In this document: in pieces, positions 46,392-54,832 of the stretch
How the letters are laid out: every line of letters begins with the position of its first letter
Position numbering within the stretch: the stretch's first letter is position 1
From: Betaproteobacteria bacterium
GTDB lineage: Bacteria; Pseudomonadota; Gammaproteobacteria; Burkholderiales; Casimicrobiaceae
Length of the DNA: 64,000 bases
Assembly (NCBI GenBank): GCA_016720425.1
Contig: JADKKQ010000001.1
Coordinates: 620,001 to 684,000 of the forward strand
Reading direction: 5' to 3'
Made by a program: the position numbers and the translations under genes
The notes under the pieces: model-generated
What the model was told of the DNA's origin: nothing
What the model saw: only the letters and a program-made list of their open reading frames with translations
The model's database searches: none

Positions 46392-46766
46392 ATGCCCCCC
46401 GACGAGCGACAGCGCGAGTTCCACGGCCGGCGCTGGCTGACCGTCGTGCTGCGCTGCGTGCACCTGGTGGTGGTGATCTGGCTGGGCGCCTGCCTGATGG
46501 GCGCGCCCTTCGCCGACTCGGTCCGGGCGGCCCACACCTGGGTGTTCGCGAGCGGCGTCGCGATGTTCGCCGTCGATCTCTGGCACCACCCGGGCCACCT
46601 GCGGGAGACGGCCGGGGCCGCCATGCTGGTCAAGCTGGCGCTGGTCGCCGCGATGGCGATCGTGCCCCAGCACGCCCTCGCCCTGTTCTGGGCGATCGTC
46701 GTCGGGTCGGCGCTGGTCTCGCACGCGCCCGCGTCGTTCCGTCACGCCCGCGTCGTCGGGCGCTGA
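46392..46766 (+). CDS. Small integral membrane protein inside the aldehyde oxidoreductase locus
   Basis: 124 residues from ATG 46392. Four hydrophobic segments: LTVVLRCVHLVVVIWLGACL, TWVFASGVAMFAVDLW, AAMLVKLALVAAMAIV and LALFWAIVVGSALVSH. His residues (WHHPGHL, CVHLV) lie at membrane edges, which could hold haem or quinone, but no accepted motif is present. It sits between aorA and aorC on the opposite strand and is not needed for known AOR enzymes. A membrane link for AOR electrons is a speculation. Confidence 0.72.
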   Translation: MPPDERQREFHGRRWLTVVLRCVHLVVVIWLGACLMGAPFADSVRAAHTWVFASGVAMFAVDLWHHPGHLRETAGAAMLVKLALVAAMAIVPQHALALFWAIVVGSALVSHAPASFRHARVVGR

Positions 46767-46778
46767 CAAGGGTCCCGA

Positions 46779-48083
46779 TCAGGCGGCCGCCTGAACGGTG
46801 GCGAGATACGCGGCCATGATCTGGGTGGGGTTCTCGACCAGCCGCGCCTTCCACTTGCCCAGCCGCACGCGGCGCTCGATCAGGCCGCGCAGCGCGCCCA
46901 GGTGGTCGGTGAAGCCGACGACGTTGGCGCCGACGAGGCGGTCGCCGTCGAACTCCAGGCGGATGTAGCGCCAGTGGGCGGCATCGACGAACTCGGTCGC
47001 GTCGCCGCCGGGGACGCCGTGCCAGGCGCCGAACGACGACGACACCAGGCCGAGCGTGTCGAGGACGTTGAACGCGAAGCTGCCCCGCGACGACGCGCGC
47101 GTGCCGGCCATGTTGAGCGCGGCGATGCGGCCCTGCTCGACGGCGTTGGGCTGGATGGCGTTGACCTGGCGTCGTCCGGTGACGCAGTCGACGGCGTCGG
47201 CGACGTCACCCGCCGCGAAGATTCCCGGGACGCTGGTTTCGAGGTGCTCGTCGACCACCACGCCGTTGCCGATCGCCACATCGCTGCCGGCCAGCCAGCC
47301 GATGTCGGGCTTGACGCCCACCGCGCTGAGATAGAGGTCGGCGGGCAAGCGCTCACCGGTCGTCAGCGTGACCGCCAGGGCGCCGTCCGCCGCGTCGATG
47401 CGCGCCGTCTGCGTCTTCGGCAGGATGCGCACGCCCTTCGCTTCGCACCAGCGCCGGATCATGTCGCCGGCGGTGGGGTTGATCATCCGCGAGACCATGA
47501 GGCCGCTGCGGACCAGCACCGTCAGCGCCGCGCCGCGCTTGACCAGCCCCTCCATGATGATGCAGCCGATGAAGCCGGCGCCCATCTGCACCACCCGGGT
47601 CCCCGGCCTGATCGTCGCCAGGATGGCGCGGGCGTCGGCGAGCGTCCAGCAGGTGTGCACGCCGGGAAGGTCGATGCCGGGAATGGCCTCCTTCGTCGGC
47701 CGCGATCCGGTCGCGATCAGCAGGCGATCGAAAGGCAGCGCGGTCCCGTCCTGCAGCCGCAGCGACCGGACCCGCGTGTCGAGCGCCGCGGCCGGCGAGC
47801 CGACGAGGCGGATGCCGAGCCCGTCGTAGTGACCGGCCGCCTGCCGCAGGTGGGTGCCTTCGGTCGGAATCCTGCCCGTCAGCACGTAGGGAATCGCCAT
47901 CCGGGCATAGGGTTGCTCGCCCTCGCCGTTGACGAGAACGACGTCGCCGGCGGGATCGGCCCGGCGCAGTGTCTCCGCCGCGATCACGCCGGCGGCACCC
48001 GCGCCGACCACCACGTAGCGGGTGGGCGTCGCGGCGGGCCGGTCCGTGCCCCCGCTCCCCGAACGCGTTGCGCCGTTCGCCAT
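46779..48083 (-). CDS. aorC: FAD/NAD(P)-dependent oxidoreductase, likely AOR electron-transfer subunit
   Basis: 434 residues from ATG 48083 (MANGATRSG), after GGAGGAG. Two dinucleotide folds: YVVVGAGAAGVIAAETLRRA for FAD and VVQMGAGFIGCIIMEGLVKR for NAD(P), plus SVPGIFAAGDVADAVDCVTG as the second FAD contact. It matches the nitrite-reductase-large-subunit/rubredoxin reductase-like AorC, which couples the Fe-S chain of AOR to NAD. Here it is separated from aorAB by an oppositely oriented membrane-protein gene, so it has its own promoter upstream of 48083. A generic pyridine nucleotide-disulfide oxidoreductase is the fallback reading. Confidence 0.82.
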   Translation of the reverse strand: MANGATRSGSGGTDRPAATPTRYVVVGAGAAGVIAAETLRRADPAGDVVLVNGEGEQPYARMAIPYVLTGRIPTEGTHLRQAAGHYDGLGIRLVGSPAAALDTRVRSLRLQDGTALPFDRLLIATGSRPTKEAIPGIDLPGVHTCWTLADARAILATIRPGTRVVQMGAGFIGCIIMEGLVKRGAALTVLVRSGLMVSRMINPTAGDMIRRWCEAKGVRILPKTQTARIDAADGALAVTLTTGERLPADLYLSAVGVKPDIGWLAGSDVAIGNGVVVDEHLETSVPGIFAAGDVADAVDCVTGRRQVNAIQPNAVEQGRIAALNMAGTRASSRGSFAFNVLDTLGLVSSSFGAWHGVPGGDATEFVDAAHWRYIRLEFDGDRLVGANVVGFTDHLGALRGLIERRVRLGKWKARLVENPTQIMAAYLATVQAAA

Positions 48084-48342
48084 GTTCGCCGCTCCTCCGG
48101 GTCTGGTGATAGGGATTGCGCCGTGCCGCCGGGAAACGCGATGTCGTCCGGCCGGCGCCATGTCATCGTATACCCGGTCGCCGCACCGGTACAGTTGGTG
48201 CCGGGTGCGGCGCACGGCGGCTCGTGCCCGGTGCGGCCGGGGGCGTTCGGGAGGCGCGCAGGCGGCGCTCGCGGCGCGGCGCGGACGACCGGCTTTCGCG
48301 ACCGAAATCAAAGCCTTGCCGATGCCGCGCGGGCATCTGGGC

Positions 48343-48348
48343 TAAAAT
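48343..48348 (+). promoter_or_regulatory. Candidate -10 element for hemA
   Basis: TAAAAT 25 bases before the hemA ATG, in the 289-base gap shared with the divergent aorC gene. The -35 hexamer is not recognisable at standard spacing (TTGCCG is 21 bases away). Confidence 0.4.
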
Positions 48349-48372
48349 GCGGGTCCAGGCAGGCGGCGACCC

Positions 48373-49626
48373 ATGGCGCTCTACACTCTCGGCCTCAACC
48401 ACCAGACCGCACCGCTCGACGTGCGGGAGCGCGTCGCGTTCGCGCCGGACGCGATCGGGCACGCGCTGCGCGACCTGCTGGCCCGGCCCAGGATCAAGGA
48501 AGCGGCGATCCTGTCGACGTGCAACCGGACCGAAGTCTACGTCCACGGTGCCGAGCCGCAGCCGGTCGTGCAGTGGCTGGAAGAATTCCACCACGTGCCG
48601 CGGGACGCGCTGGCCCCCTACGTGTACACGCTGCCGCGGGAGCGCGCGGTCAGCCACGCGTTCCGGGTGGCGAGCGGCCTCGATTCGATGGTGCTGGGCG
48701 AGCCGCAGATCCTGGGGCAGATGAAGCAGGCGGTCCGCCACGCGGAGTCGGCGGGCTCGCTCGGGCTGGTGCTGAACCGCCTGTTCCAGCGGACCTTCGC
48801 GGTCGCCAAGGACGTGCGGTCGCAGACCGACATCGGCAGCGCGTCGATCTCGATGGCGGCGGCGGCGGTGAAGCTCGCCGAGCGGATCTTTCCGTCGATC
48901 GGCGACCAGCGGCTGCTGTTCATCGGCGCGGGCGAGATGATCGAGCTGACGGCGACGCACTTCGCCGCGCGGAACCCGAAGTCGATCACCATCGCCAACC
49001 GCACGCTGGAGAAGGGCCGGCAGCTCGCCGATCGCTTCCACGCCGAGGCGATCACGCTGAACGAGATGGCCGACACGCTGCCGCGCTTCGACATCATCGT
49101 CACCTGCACTGCCAGCACGCTGCCGATCCTCGGCAAGGGGCTGCTCGAGCGGGTCATCAAGGTGCGGCGCCACGCACCGGTCTTCATCGTCGACCTCGCG
49201 GTGCCGCGCGACGTCGAACGCGAGGCCGCCGAGCTCGACGACGTGTTCCTCTACACCGTCGACGACCTGTCGAACATCGTCCGCGACAACCTGCAGGTGC
49301 GCAAGGAGGCGATCGTCCAGGCCGAGGAGATGATCGCCGTGCAGACCGAGAGCTTCCTGCGCTGGCTCGAGGGTCGCGCGGTGGTGCCGACGATCACGGC
49401 GATCCACGGCCACCACGAACAGTTGCGCACGGCGGAGCTCGACCGGGCGAAGCGGCTGCTGCAGGGCGGGACTCCGCCCGAGCAGGTGCTCGAGCTGCTG
49501 GCGCGCGGGCTGACCAACAAGTTCCTGCACGCGCCGACGCAGGCGCTGAACCAGGCCGGCGACGCCGAGCGCGCCGAGCTGGTGGCGCTGTTCCAGCGGA
49601 TCTACCAGATCCCCGACCATCCCTAG
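48373..49626 (+). CDS. hemA: Glutamyl-tRNA reductase
   Basis: 417 residues. [20 protein letters not shown], catalytic Cys50 in [34 protein letters not shown] and the NADPH fold [20 protein letters not shown] are all standard, with the C-terminal dimerisation helices present. It makes glutamate-1-semialdehyde, the first step of the C5 pathway to haem. Followed by prfA with 102 bases between, the order usual in beta- and gammaproteobacteria. Confidence 0.97.
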   Translation: MALYTLGLNHQTAPLDVRERVAFAPDAIGHALRDLLARPRIKEAAILSTCNRTEVYVHGAEPQPVVQWLEEFHHVPRDALAPYVYTLPRERAVSHAFRVASGLDSMVLGEPQILGQMKQAVRHAESAGSLGLVLNRLFQRTFAVAKDVRSQTDIGSASISMAAAAVKLAERIFPSIGDQRLLFIGAGEMIELTATHFAARNPKSITIANRTLEKGRQLADRFHAEAITLNEMADTLPRFDIIVTCTASTLPILGKGLLERVIKVRRHAPVFIVDLAVPRDVEREAAELDDVFLYTVDDLSNIVRDNLQVRKEAIVQAEEMIAVQTESFLRWLEGRAVVPTITAIHGHHEQLRTAELDRAKRLLQGGTPPEQVLELLARGLTNKFLHAPTQALNQAGDAERAELVALFQRIYQIPDHP

Positions 49627-49728
49627 CGGTGCCTCGCCGGCGCCTGGCGCGCACCGGGGCGGCCGCGGGGAGCGAGCGGCGCCCCGCGGCCGCCGGCCTC
49701 GGCAGCCCGCGCTCCACCCCACGCCTCG

Positions 49729-50814
49729 ATGAAACCTTCGCTGCAACTCAAGCTCGACCAGCTCGCGCTTCGCCTCGACGAGCTCAATGCGGTGCTGTCG
49801 TCCGAGGAGGCGACGCGCGACCTGGACCGTTATCGCGCGCTGACCCGCGAGCACGCGGAGATCGGGCCGGTGGTCGCGCGCTACCGCGACCACGGTCTCG
49901 CGCAGCGGACGGTGGCCGAGGCCGAGGAGATGGCGCGCGACCCGGAGATGAAGGCCTTCGCCGACGAGGAGCGCGAAGCGGCGCTCGCCGCGATGGCGGC
50001 CATCGAGGCCGACCTGCAGCGGATGCTGCTGCCCCGGGACCCCAACGACGAGCGCAACGTGTTCGTCGAGATCCGCGCCGGCACCGGCGGCGACGAGTCG
50101 GCGCTGTTCGCCGGCAACCTCTGCCGGATGTACCTGCGCTACGCCGAGCGCCAGCGCTGGCAGACCGAAATGGTCTCGGCGTCGCCGAGCGAGCTCGGCG
50201 GCTACAAGGAGGTGATCCTGCGCATCGCCGGCGCCGGCGCCTACTCGAAGCTCAAGTTCGAGTCCGGCGGCCACCGCGTCCAGCGCGTGCCGGAGACCGA
50301 GGCGCAGGGGCGCATCCACACCTCGGCCTGCACGGTCGCGGTGATGCCCGAGGCCGACCCGGTGGCCGCGCAGGAGATCAACCCCGCGGATCTGCGCATC
50401 GACACCTTCCGCGCGTCCGGCGCCGGCGGCCAGCACATCAACAAGACCGACTCGGCGGTGCGCATCACGCACCTGCCCACCGGGCTCGTCGTCGAGTGCC
50501 AGGACGACCGGTCGCAGCACCGCAACAAGGCGCAGGCGCTGGCGGTGCTCGCCTCGCGCCTCCTCGACCGCGAGCAGCGCGAGCGAGCGCAGAAGGAGGC
50601 GTCGATGCGCAAGTCGCTGGTCGGCAGCGGCGATCGCAGCGAGCGTATCCGCACCTACAACTTCCCGCAGGGACGCGTCACCGACCACCGGATCAACCTG
50701 ACGCTGTACCGGATCGACGCGATCATGGACGGCGACATGGACGAGCTGATCGGGGCGCTGATGCAGGAGCACCAGGCCGAGCAGCTCGCGGCGCTGTCCG
50801 GCGAGGAGGCCTGA
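49729..50814 (+). CDS. prfA: Peptide chain release factor 1
   Basis: 361 residues. The GGQ motif is at 233-235 in [20 protein letters not shown], the same position as in E. coli RF1. The N-terminal coiled region is followed by [20 protein letters not shown]. The anticodon-like loop region lies near 180-195. RF1 releases peptides at UAA and UAG. PrmC, encoded two genes on, methylates Gln235. The stop overlaps the next start (TGATG). Confidence 0.97.
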   Translation: MKPSLQLKLDQLALRLDELNAVLSSEEATRDLDRYRALTREHAEIGPVVARYRDHGLAQRTVAEAEEMARDPEMKAFADEEREAALAAMAAIEADLQRMLLPRDPNDERNVFVEIRAGTGGDESALFAGNLCRMYLRYAERQRWQTEMVSASPSELGGYKEVILRIAGAGAYSKLKFESGGHRVQRVPETEAQGRIHTSACTVAVMPEADPVAAQEINPADLRIDTFRASGAGGQHINKTDSAVRITHLPTGLVVECQDDRSQHRNKAQALAVLASRLLDREQRERAQKEASMRKSLVGSGDRSERIRTYNFPQGRVTDHRINLTLYRIDAIMDGDMDELIGALMQEHQAEQLAALSGEEA

Positions 50815-51365
50815 TGGCGGCCGCGCCGGAGCCGTTGCCGCGGCTGCGCACCCGGCGGCTGGCACTGCGGGCCTTCCGTCGCGGCGATCTCGAGGACCTC
50901 GTCCGGCTGGACACCGATGCGCGGGTGATGCGCCAGGCCGGCCACGCCCGGGCCGTGTCGCGCGCCGACGTGGTCGCCGCATTGCCCCGGATCTGCCGCT
51001 ATCCCGCCGCCCACCCCGGGCTCGGCTGCTGGCATGCGACGCGCCGCGACACCGGTGCGTACGTCGGCTGGTTCATCCTCAAGTACTGCGGCAAGTCCTG
51101 CGACGTCGAGGTCGGCTATCGCCTGCTGCCGGAAGCCTGGGGGCAGGGATTCGCCACCGAGGGCGCGACCGCGCTGGTCCGTTACGGTTTCGACACGCTC
51201 GAGCTCGACCGCATCATCGGCGTCACGCACCCCGACAACACCGCGTCGCAGCGCGTGCTGATGAAGGCCGGACTGGCGGACGCCGGATGGGGGCGCTACT
51301 ACGGCCGGCGCCTGCGCCTGTTCGCGGCGCGGCGGTTCGATTTCGGCGGCCTCGATGCTGGGTAA
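50814..51365 (+). CDS. GNAT-family N-acetyltransferase
   Basis: 183 residues. RLRTRRLALRAFRRGDLEDL is the usual RimJ/RimL-type start, GYRLLPEAWGQGFATEGATA is motif A for acetyl-CoA, and HPDNTASQRVLMKAGL is the late motif. Substrate unknown; ribosomal-protein or small-molecule acetylation are both possible. It overlaps the prfA stop by one base and separates prfA from prmC, which are usually direct neighbours, so it is either an insertion in this lineage or a translation-linked acetyltransferase. The TAA stop is followed by the REP pair. Confidence 0.87.
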   Translation: MAAAPEPLPRLRTRRLALRAFRRGDLEDLVRLDTDARVMRQAGHARAVSRADVVAALPRICRYPAAHPGLGCWHATRRDTGAYVGWFILKYCGKSCDVEVGYRLLPEAWGQGFATEGATALVRYGFDTLELDRIIGVTHPDNTASQRVLMKAGLADAGWGRYYGRRLRLFAARRFDFGGLDAG

Positions 51366-51373
51366 TGGAAAGT

Positions 51374-51443
51374 CTTCGCGGCTGAAGCCGCTCCTACACG
51401 ACCGGCGCGCTGGCTCTGCTTGCAGGAGCGGCTGCTGCCGCAA
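51374..51443. repeat. Pair of inverted REP sequences
   Basis: Left unit 51374-51398, read on minus, is TGTAGGAGCGGCTTCAGCCG then CGAAG. Right unit 51421-51443 on plus is TGCAGGAGCGGCTGCTGCCG then CAA. Both have a conserved GGAGCGGC head and a short palindrome. This is the classical GTAGGAGCGGCTTCAGCCGC type REP known from Pseudomonas and Xanthomonadaceae, here as a BIME-like inverted pair. The right unit ends 12 bases before the prmC start. Confidence 0.8.
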
Positions 51444-51455
51444 TCGCCTGCGCCG

Positions 51456-52274
51456 ATGACGACCGTCGCGCAGGCGATCGCGCAGTCGGGCCTCGCGGCG
51501 ATCGACGCGCAGGTGTTGCTCGCGCACGCGCTGGGCGTCCCGCGCACCTGGCTGGTCGCTCACGCCGACGAAGCGCTGGCGCCGGACACGGCGGCGGCCT
51601 TTGCGGCCCTCGCCGACCGCCGCCGCGGCGGCGAGCCGGTCGCCTACCTCACCGGCACGCGCGAATTCTTCGGCCTGACGCTCGCGGTCACGCCGGCGGT
51701 GCTGATTCCGCGGCCGGAAACCGAGACGCTGGTCGAGTTCGCGCTGGAGCGCCTCCCCGTCGACGCCGCGGCGCGGGTGCTCGACCTAGGTACCGGCTCG
51801 GGCGCCATCGCGCTGGCCATCGCCCACGCCCGGCCCCGCGCGCAGGTCGTCGGCGCGGACCGCTCGGCGGAGGCGCTGGCGGTCGCGCGCGCCAACGCGC
51901 GGCGACTGGGTCTGCGCAACGTCGAATTCGTCGCTGCCGACTGGTTCGACGGCATCGCCGCGGGGCGCTTCGACGTCGTCGTCGGCAACCCGCCGTACAT
52001 TGCCGCGGCGGACGCGCATCTCGGGCAGGGGGACCTGCGCTTCGAGCCGCGGAGCGCGCTGACGCCGGGCGGCGACGGGCTCGGCGCGCTGCGCTGCATC
52101 GTCACCGCGGCGCCGCGCCACCTCGCCGCCGGGGCGACGCTGGCCGTCGAGCACGGCCACGACCAGGCGGGGGCGGTGGCGGCGATGTTCGCCGCCGCCG
52201 GCTACACCGACGTGGCGGCGGTGCGCGATCTCGCCGGCATCGTGCGCGTCACCGCCGGCGTGCGCGGCCGCTGA
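51456..52274 (+). CDS. prmC: Release factor glutamine methyltransferase
   Basis: 272 residues from ATG 51456; the frame is open upstream only through the REP. The helical N-terminal domain is followed by RREFFGLTLAVTPAVLIPRP-like TREFFGLTLAVTPAVLIPRP, the SAM site VLDLGTGSGAIALAIAHARP, and the catalytic NPPY at Asn178. PrmC methylates the GGQ glutamine of RF1 and RF2. No ribosome binding site is visible because the REP occupies that place, so translation may be weak or depend on the upstream genes. Confidence 0.95.
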   Translation: MTTVAQAIAQSGLAAIDAQVLLAHALGVPRTWLVAHADEALAPDTAAAFAALADRRRGGEPVAYLTGTREFFGLTLAVTPAVLIPRPETETLVEFALERLPVDAAARVLDLGTGSGAIALAIAHARPRAQVVGADRSAEALAVARANARRLGLRNVEFVAADWFDGIAAGRFDVVVGNPPYIAAADAHLGQGDLRFEPRSALTPGGDGLGALRCIVTAAPRHLAAGATLAVEHGHDQAGAVAAMFAAAGYTDVAAVRDLAGIVRVTAGVRGR

Positions 52275-52283
52275 CCCCGCGCG

Positions 52284-52675
52284 CTACGCCTCGCCGCGGG
52301 GTTTCCCTGCCGGTTTGGGAGGCAAGAGCGGTGCCGGGCGCCGACCGTCGATCAGGTGGGTGATTCCGAGCCACGGGTGCCGCAGCAGCATTCGCGGGCC
52401 GGCGTAGCGCATCACCACGCGCACCTCTTCGCGCCGTTCGGGGTGTAGCAGTGGACGGTGCAGTTGGTGCAGGTCGGCTTGGCATCGCCGAACACGCAGC
52501 GCTCCAGGCGCCGCGCCGCGTACGCCATCAGCTCGGCGCAGCGCGGGCACTGCGGATCGGCACTGCCGTGGTGGTCGCGGCAGTACATCTGCACCATCAC
52601 GCGGATCGTCTTCAGCTCGCGCGCGCGGCGGGCGAAGCGCGGGTCGGTGACGAAGGGGGTGACTTTGGCGGTCAT
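52284..52675 (-). CDS. Nitrous oxide-stimulated promoter family protein, frameshifted
   Basis: The first frame from ATG 52675 encodes MTAKVTPFVTDPRFARRARE, IRVMVQMYCRDHHGSADPQC, and CVFGDAKPTCTNCTVHCYTP, then breaks off at NGAKRCAW-stop. The next frame continues with ERREEVRVVMRYAGPRMLLR, HPWLGITHLIDGRR, the rest of the same family. Adding one C to the four-C run (G run on plus at 52440-52443) restores an unbroken protein of about 130 residues. The family has conserved Cys/His residues (likely metal site) and is named from a promoter study; its role is unknown. Sequencing error or a recent lesion. Confidence 0.8.
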
Positions 52676-52794
52676 CGGCGGGGTCGGTGGTGCGGGGTCG
52701 CCAGCAGCGAAGGATGCCCGATCGCCGCGGGACCGGCCATGACGTGCGTCAAATGCCGCAACGGCCGGCACCCATCCCCGGCGGGGCGCCGGGG

Positions 52795-53856
52795 TCAGCC
52801 GGGCAGCGGCGCCGGCGGGGTGACGCCGAGCTTGGCGCTCCAGGGCAGCAGCGCCGGCAGGATCGTCGGATAGAGCGCGACGCCGTTTGCGCGCTGTTCG
52901 CGCAGGCGGCGCATGCCGGCCTCGCCGGGAACGCGCACCCGATCGACGCCCGGTCGCGGCTTCGACGCGTGGCTGGCGTCGACCATGTGATCCATCTGGC
53001 GATGGAAGTCGGTGTGGCCGCCGAACGCGCCGGGGTCGATCGCCTGGACGAAAACCGTGCCGCCCCAGCCCTCGGACGGATCGGCGCGACCGAATCCCGC
53101 CAGTCCCGCCGTCAGCGCCTCGATCATCAGCGCCAGGCCGAAGCCCTTGTAGCCGGCGTCGAGGCCGCCCAGCGGCAGCAGCGCACCCTTGGGCTCGGCG
53201 AACAGCGCGTTGGGATCGTCGGTGGCGCGGCCTTCGGCGTCGATGACCCAGGGGCCGGGCAGCTTTTGGCCGGCATCGCGGCATTGCCGCGTGAAGCCCA
53301 TGCTGGTGATCGAGGTCGAGACGTCGACGAGGATCGGATCGGTCGACGTGGGAATGCCGACCGCGATCGGATTGGGCGTGACGATCGGCGTCAGGCCGCC
53401 GTGCGGCACGACGGCGGCCAGGATCGGGTCGGAGCTCTGCACGATGCCGACCATGCCGTGCTCGGTGGCGTGCAGCAGGTAGGCGGCGAGGCAGGCGATG
53501 TGGTGCGAACGGCGGATGACCACGGTGCCGGTTCCCTGGACGCGGGCCATGGCCATCGCGGTGTCCATCGCCTGCAGCACCAGCCACGGACCCGGCAGGC
53601 GCCCGCCGTCCCAGAGTTCGGCCGCCGGCCGCGCGTTGACCACGCGCGGCGCGCCCGAGGCTTTCATCGTCCCCTTTTCGATTTCGCCGAGATACGGCGC
53701 GAGCAGCGCCAGGCCGTGCGTCGTGTGCCCGAGCAGGTCGCCGGTGACGAGCACGTCGGCGACGGCCGCCGCGATGTCGTCGCGAACGCCGGCACGACCG
53801 AGCAGCGCGGTGGCGAAGGCGACGAGCTCGGGCGCGGAATGGCGGGGACGGGTCAT
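52795..53856 (-). CDS. Ldh-family (malate/L-sulfolactate-type) dehydrogenase
   Basis: 353 residues from ATG 53856 (MTRPRHSAPELVAFATALLG); the frame is open to 53877. Family marks: GDLLGHTTHGLALLAPYLGE, DGGRLPGPWLVLQAMDTAM, VVIRRSHHIACLAAYLLHAT, and GLDAGYKGFGLALMIEALTA. This NAD(P)-dependent 2-hydroxyacid dehydrogenase type II family includes YlbC, ComC and ureidoglycolate dehydrogenase and is unrelated to classical LDH. Substrate cannot be told. Divergent from the glycosyltransferase gene. Confidence 0.87.
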   Translation of the reverse strand: MTRPRHSAPELVAFATALLGRAGVRDDIAAAVADVLVTGDLLGHTTHGLALLAPYLGEIEKGTMKASGAPRVVNARPAAELWDGGRLPGPWLVLQAMDTAMAMARVQGTGTVVIRRSHHIACLAAYLLHATEHGMVGIVQSSDPILAAVVPHGGLTPIVTPNPIAVGIPTSTDPILVDVSTSITSMGFTRQCRDAGQKLPGPWVIDAEGRATDDPNALFAEPKGALLPLGGLDAGYKGFGLALMIEALTAGLAGFGRADPSEGWGGTVFVQAIDPGAFGGHTDFHRQMDHMVDASHASKPRPGVDRVRVPGEAGMRRLREQRANGVALYPTILPALLPWSAKLGVTPPAPLPG

Positions 53857-53985
53857 GGTGGCGGGGCGCTGCAGCAACGCCGGTTGACGGCAGGCGGTGA
53901 TTCTCGGACGATTCTACCTCAGGCGCGTCGCGGTGGTTTCCCGGTGGTGGCCTCGCGCCCTCCCTCATCCTCGTTCCCCGATCCC

Positions 53986-54828
53986 TTGTTGCCATCGTCG
54001 TTGACGGTCAGTGTGGTCACCTACCGGCCGGACGTGGTGCTCCTCGAGCGCTGCCTGCGCAAGCTCGCGCTGGCGATCGGGGCCGCGCGCGAGGAGGGGT
54101 CGATCCGCAGCGTGGCGATCGCGTTGATCGACAACAGCGAGGACCGGGCGATCGCGGCGCGGGTGATCGAGCTCGGGCAGACGCGCTTCGCCGACTCGGG
54201 GATGCAGATCCACTACCTGCACGGGCACGCCAACATCGGCTACGGCACCGCGCACAACCTCGCGCTGCACGGCACCGGCGCCGATTACCAGCTGGTGCTG
54301 AACCCCGATGTCGAGCTCGCGCCGGACGCGCTGGCCCGGGCGGTGCGCTGGCTCGACGCGCATCCGGACGTCGGCGCGCTGGCGCCGGCGGTGACCAATG
54401 CGCAGGGCCAACCCGAGTACCTCTGCAAGCGCTACCCGGCGGTGTTCGACCTGCTGCTGCGCGGCTTCGCGCCGGGATTCGTCCGCCGGCTGTTCCGGCG
54501 CCGGCTCGATCGCTACGAGCTGCGCGACCGCATCGATCCCGACAGCGACGCACCGGTCCTCGACGTGCCGATCATGTCCGGCGCCTGCCTGCTGGTGAAG
54601 CGGATACCGATCGACGTGACGGGCGGCTTCGATCCGCGGTTCTTCCTCTACTTCGAGGACTTCGACTGGAGCGTGCGCCTGTCCAAGGTGACGCAGACCG
54701 CGTGGCTGCCCGGGTTTCGCGCCGTGCACCACGGCGGCGGGGCCGCGCGCAAGGGCTTCCGGCACATCCGCTGGTTCGTCCAGAGCGGCATCCGGTTCTA
54801 TCGCAAGCATGGCTGGCGCTGGTTCTGA
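53986..54828 (+). CDS. Family 2 glycosyltransferase, rhamnosyltransferase-like
   Basis: About 280 residues from TTG 53986; TTG 53989 or 54001 are possible, and no ATG exists near the start. GT-A features: LTVSVVTYRPDVVLLERCLR, ALIDNSED, NIGYGTAHNLAL, LNPDVELAPDALARAVRWLD, and GGFDPRFFLYFEDFDWSVRL, the WbbL/RfbF rhamnosyltransferase pattern. It adds a sugar, often L-rhamnose, to a lipid-linked intermediate at the inner membrane. An NAD-dependent sugar epimerase follows 4 bases later. Confidence 0.86.
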   Translation: MLPSSLTVSVVTYRPDVVLLERCLRKLALAIGAAREEGSIRSVAIALIDNSEDRAIAARVIELGQTRFADSGMQIHYLHGHANIGYGTAHNLALHGTGADYQLVLNPDVELAPDALARAVRWLDAHPDVGALAPAVTNAQGQPEYLCKRYPAVFDLLLRGFAPGFVRRLFRRRLDRYELRDRIDPDSDAPVLDVPIMSGACLLVKRIPIDVTGGFDPRFFLYFEDFDWSVRLSKVTQTAWLPGFRAVHHGGGAARKGFRHIRWFVQSGIRFYRKHGWRWF

Positions 54829-54832
54829 GCCG

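Noticed and set aside
49394..49717. Overlapping ORFs between hemA and prfA
   Set aside because: Low-complexity Arg/Ala/Pro sequence; the real gap is a 102-base spacer.
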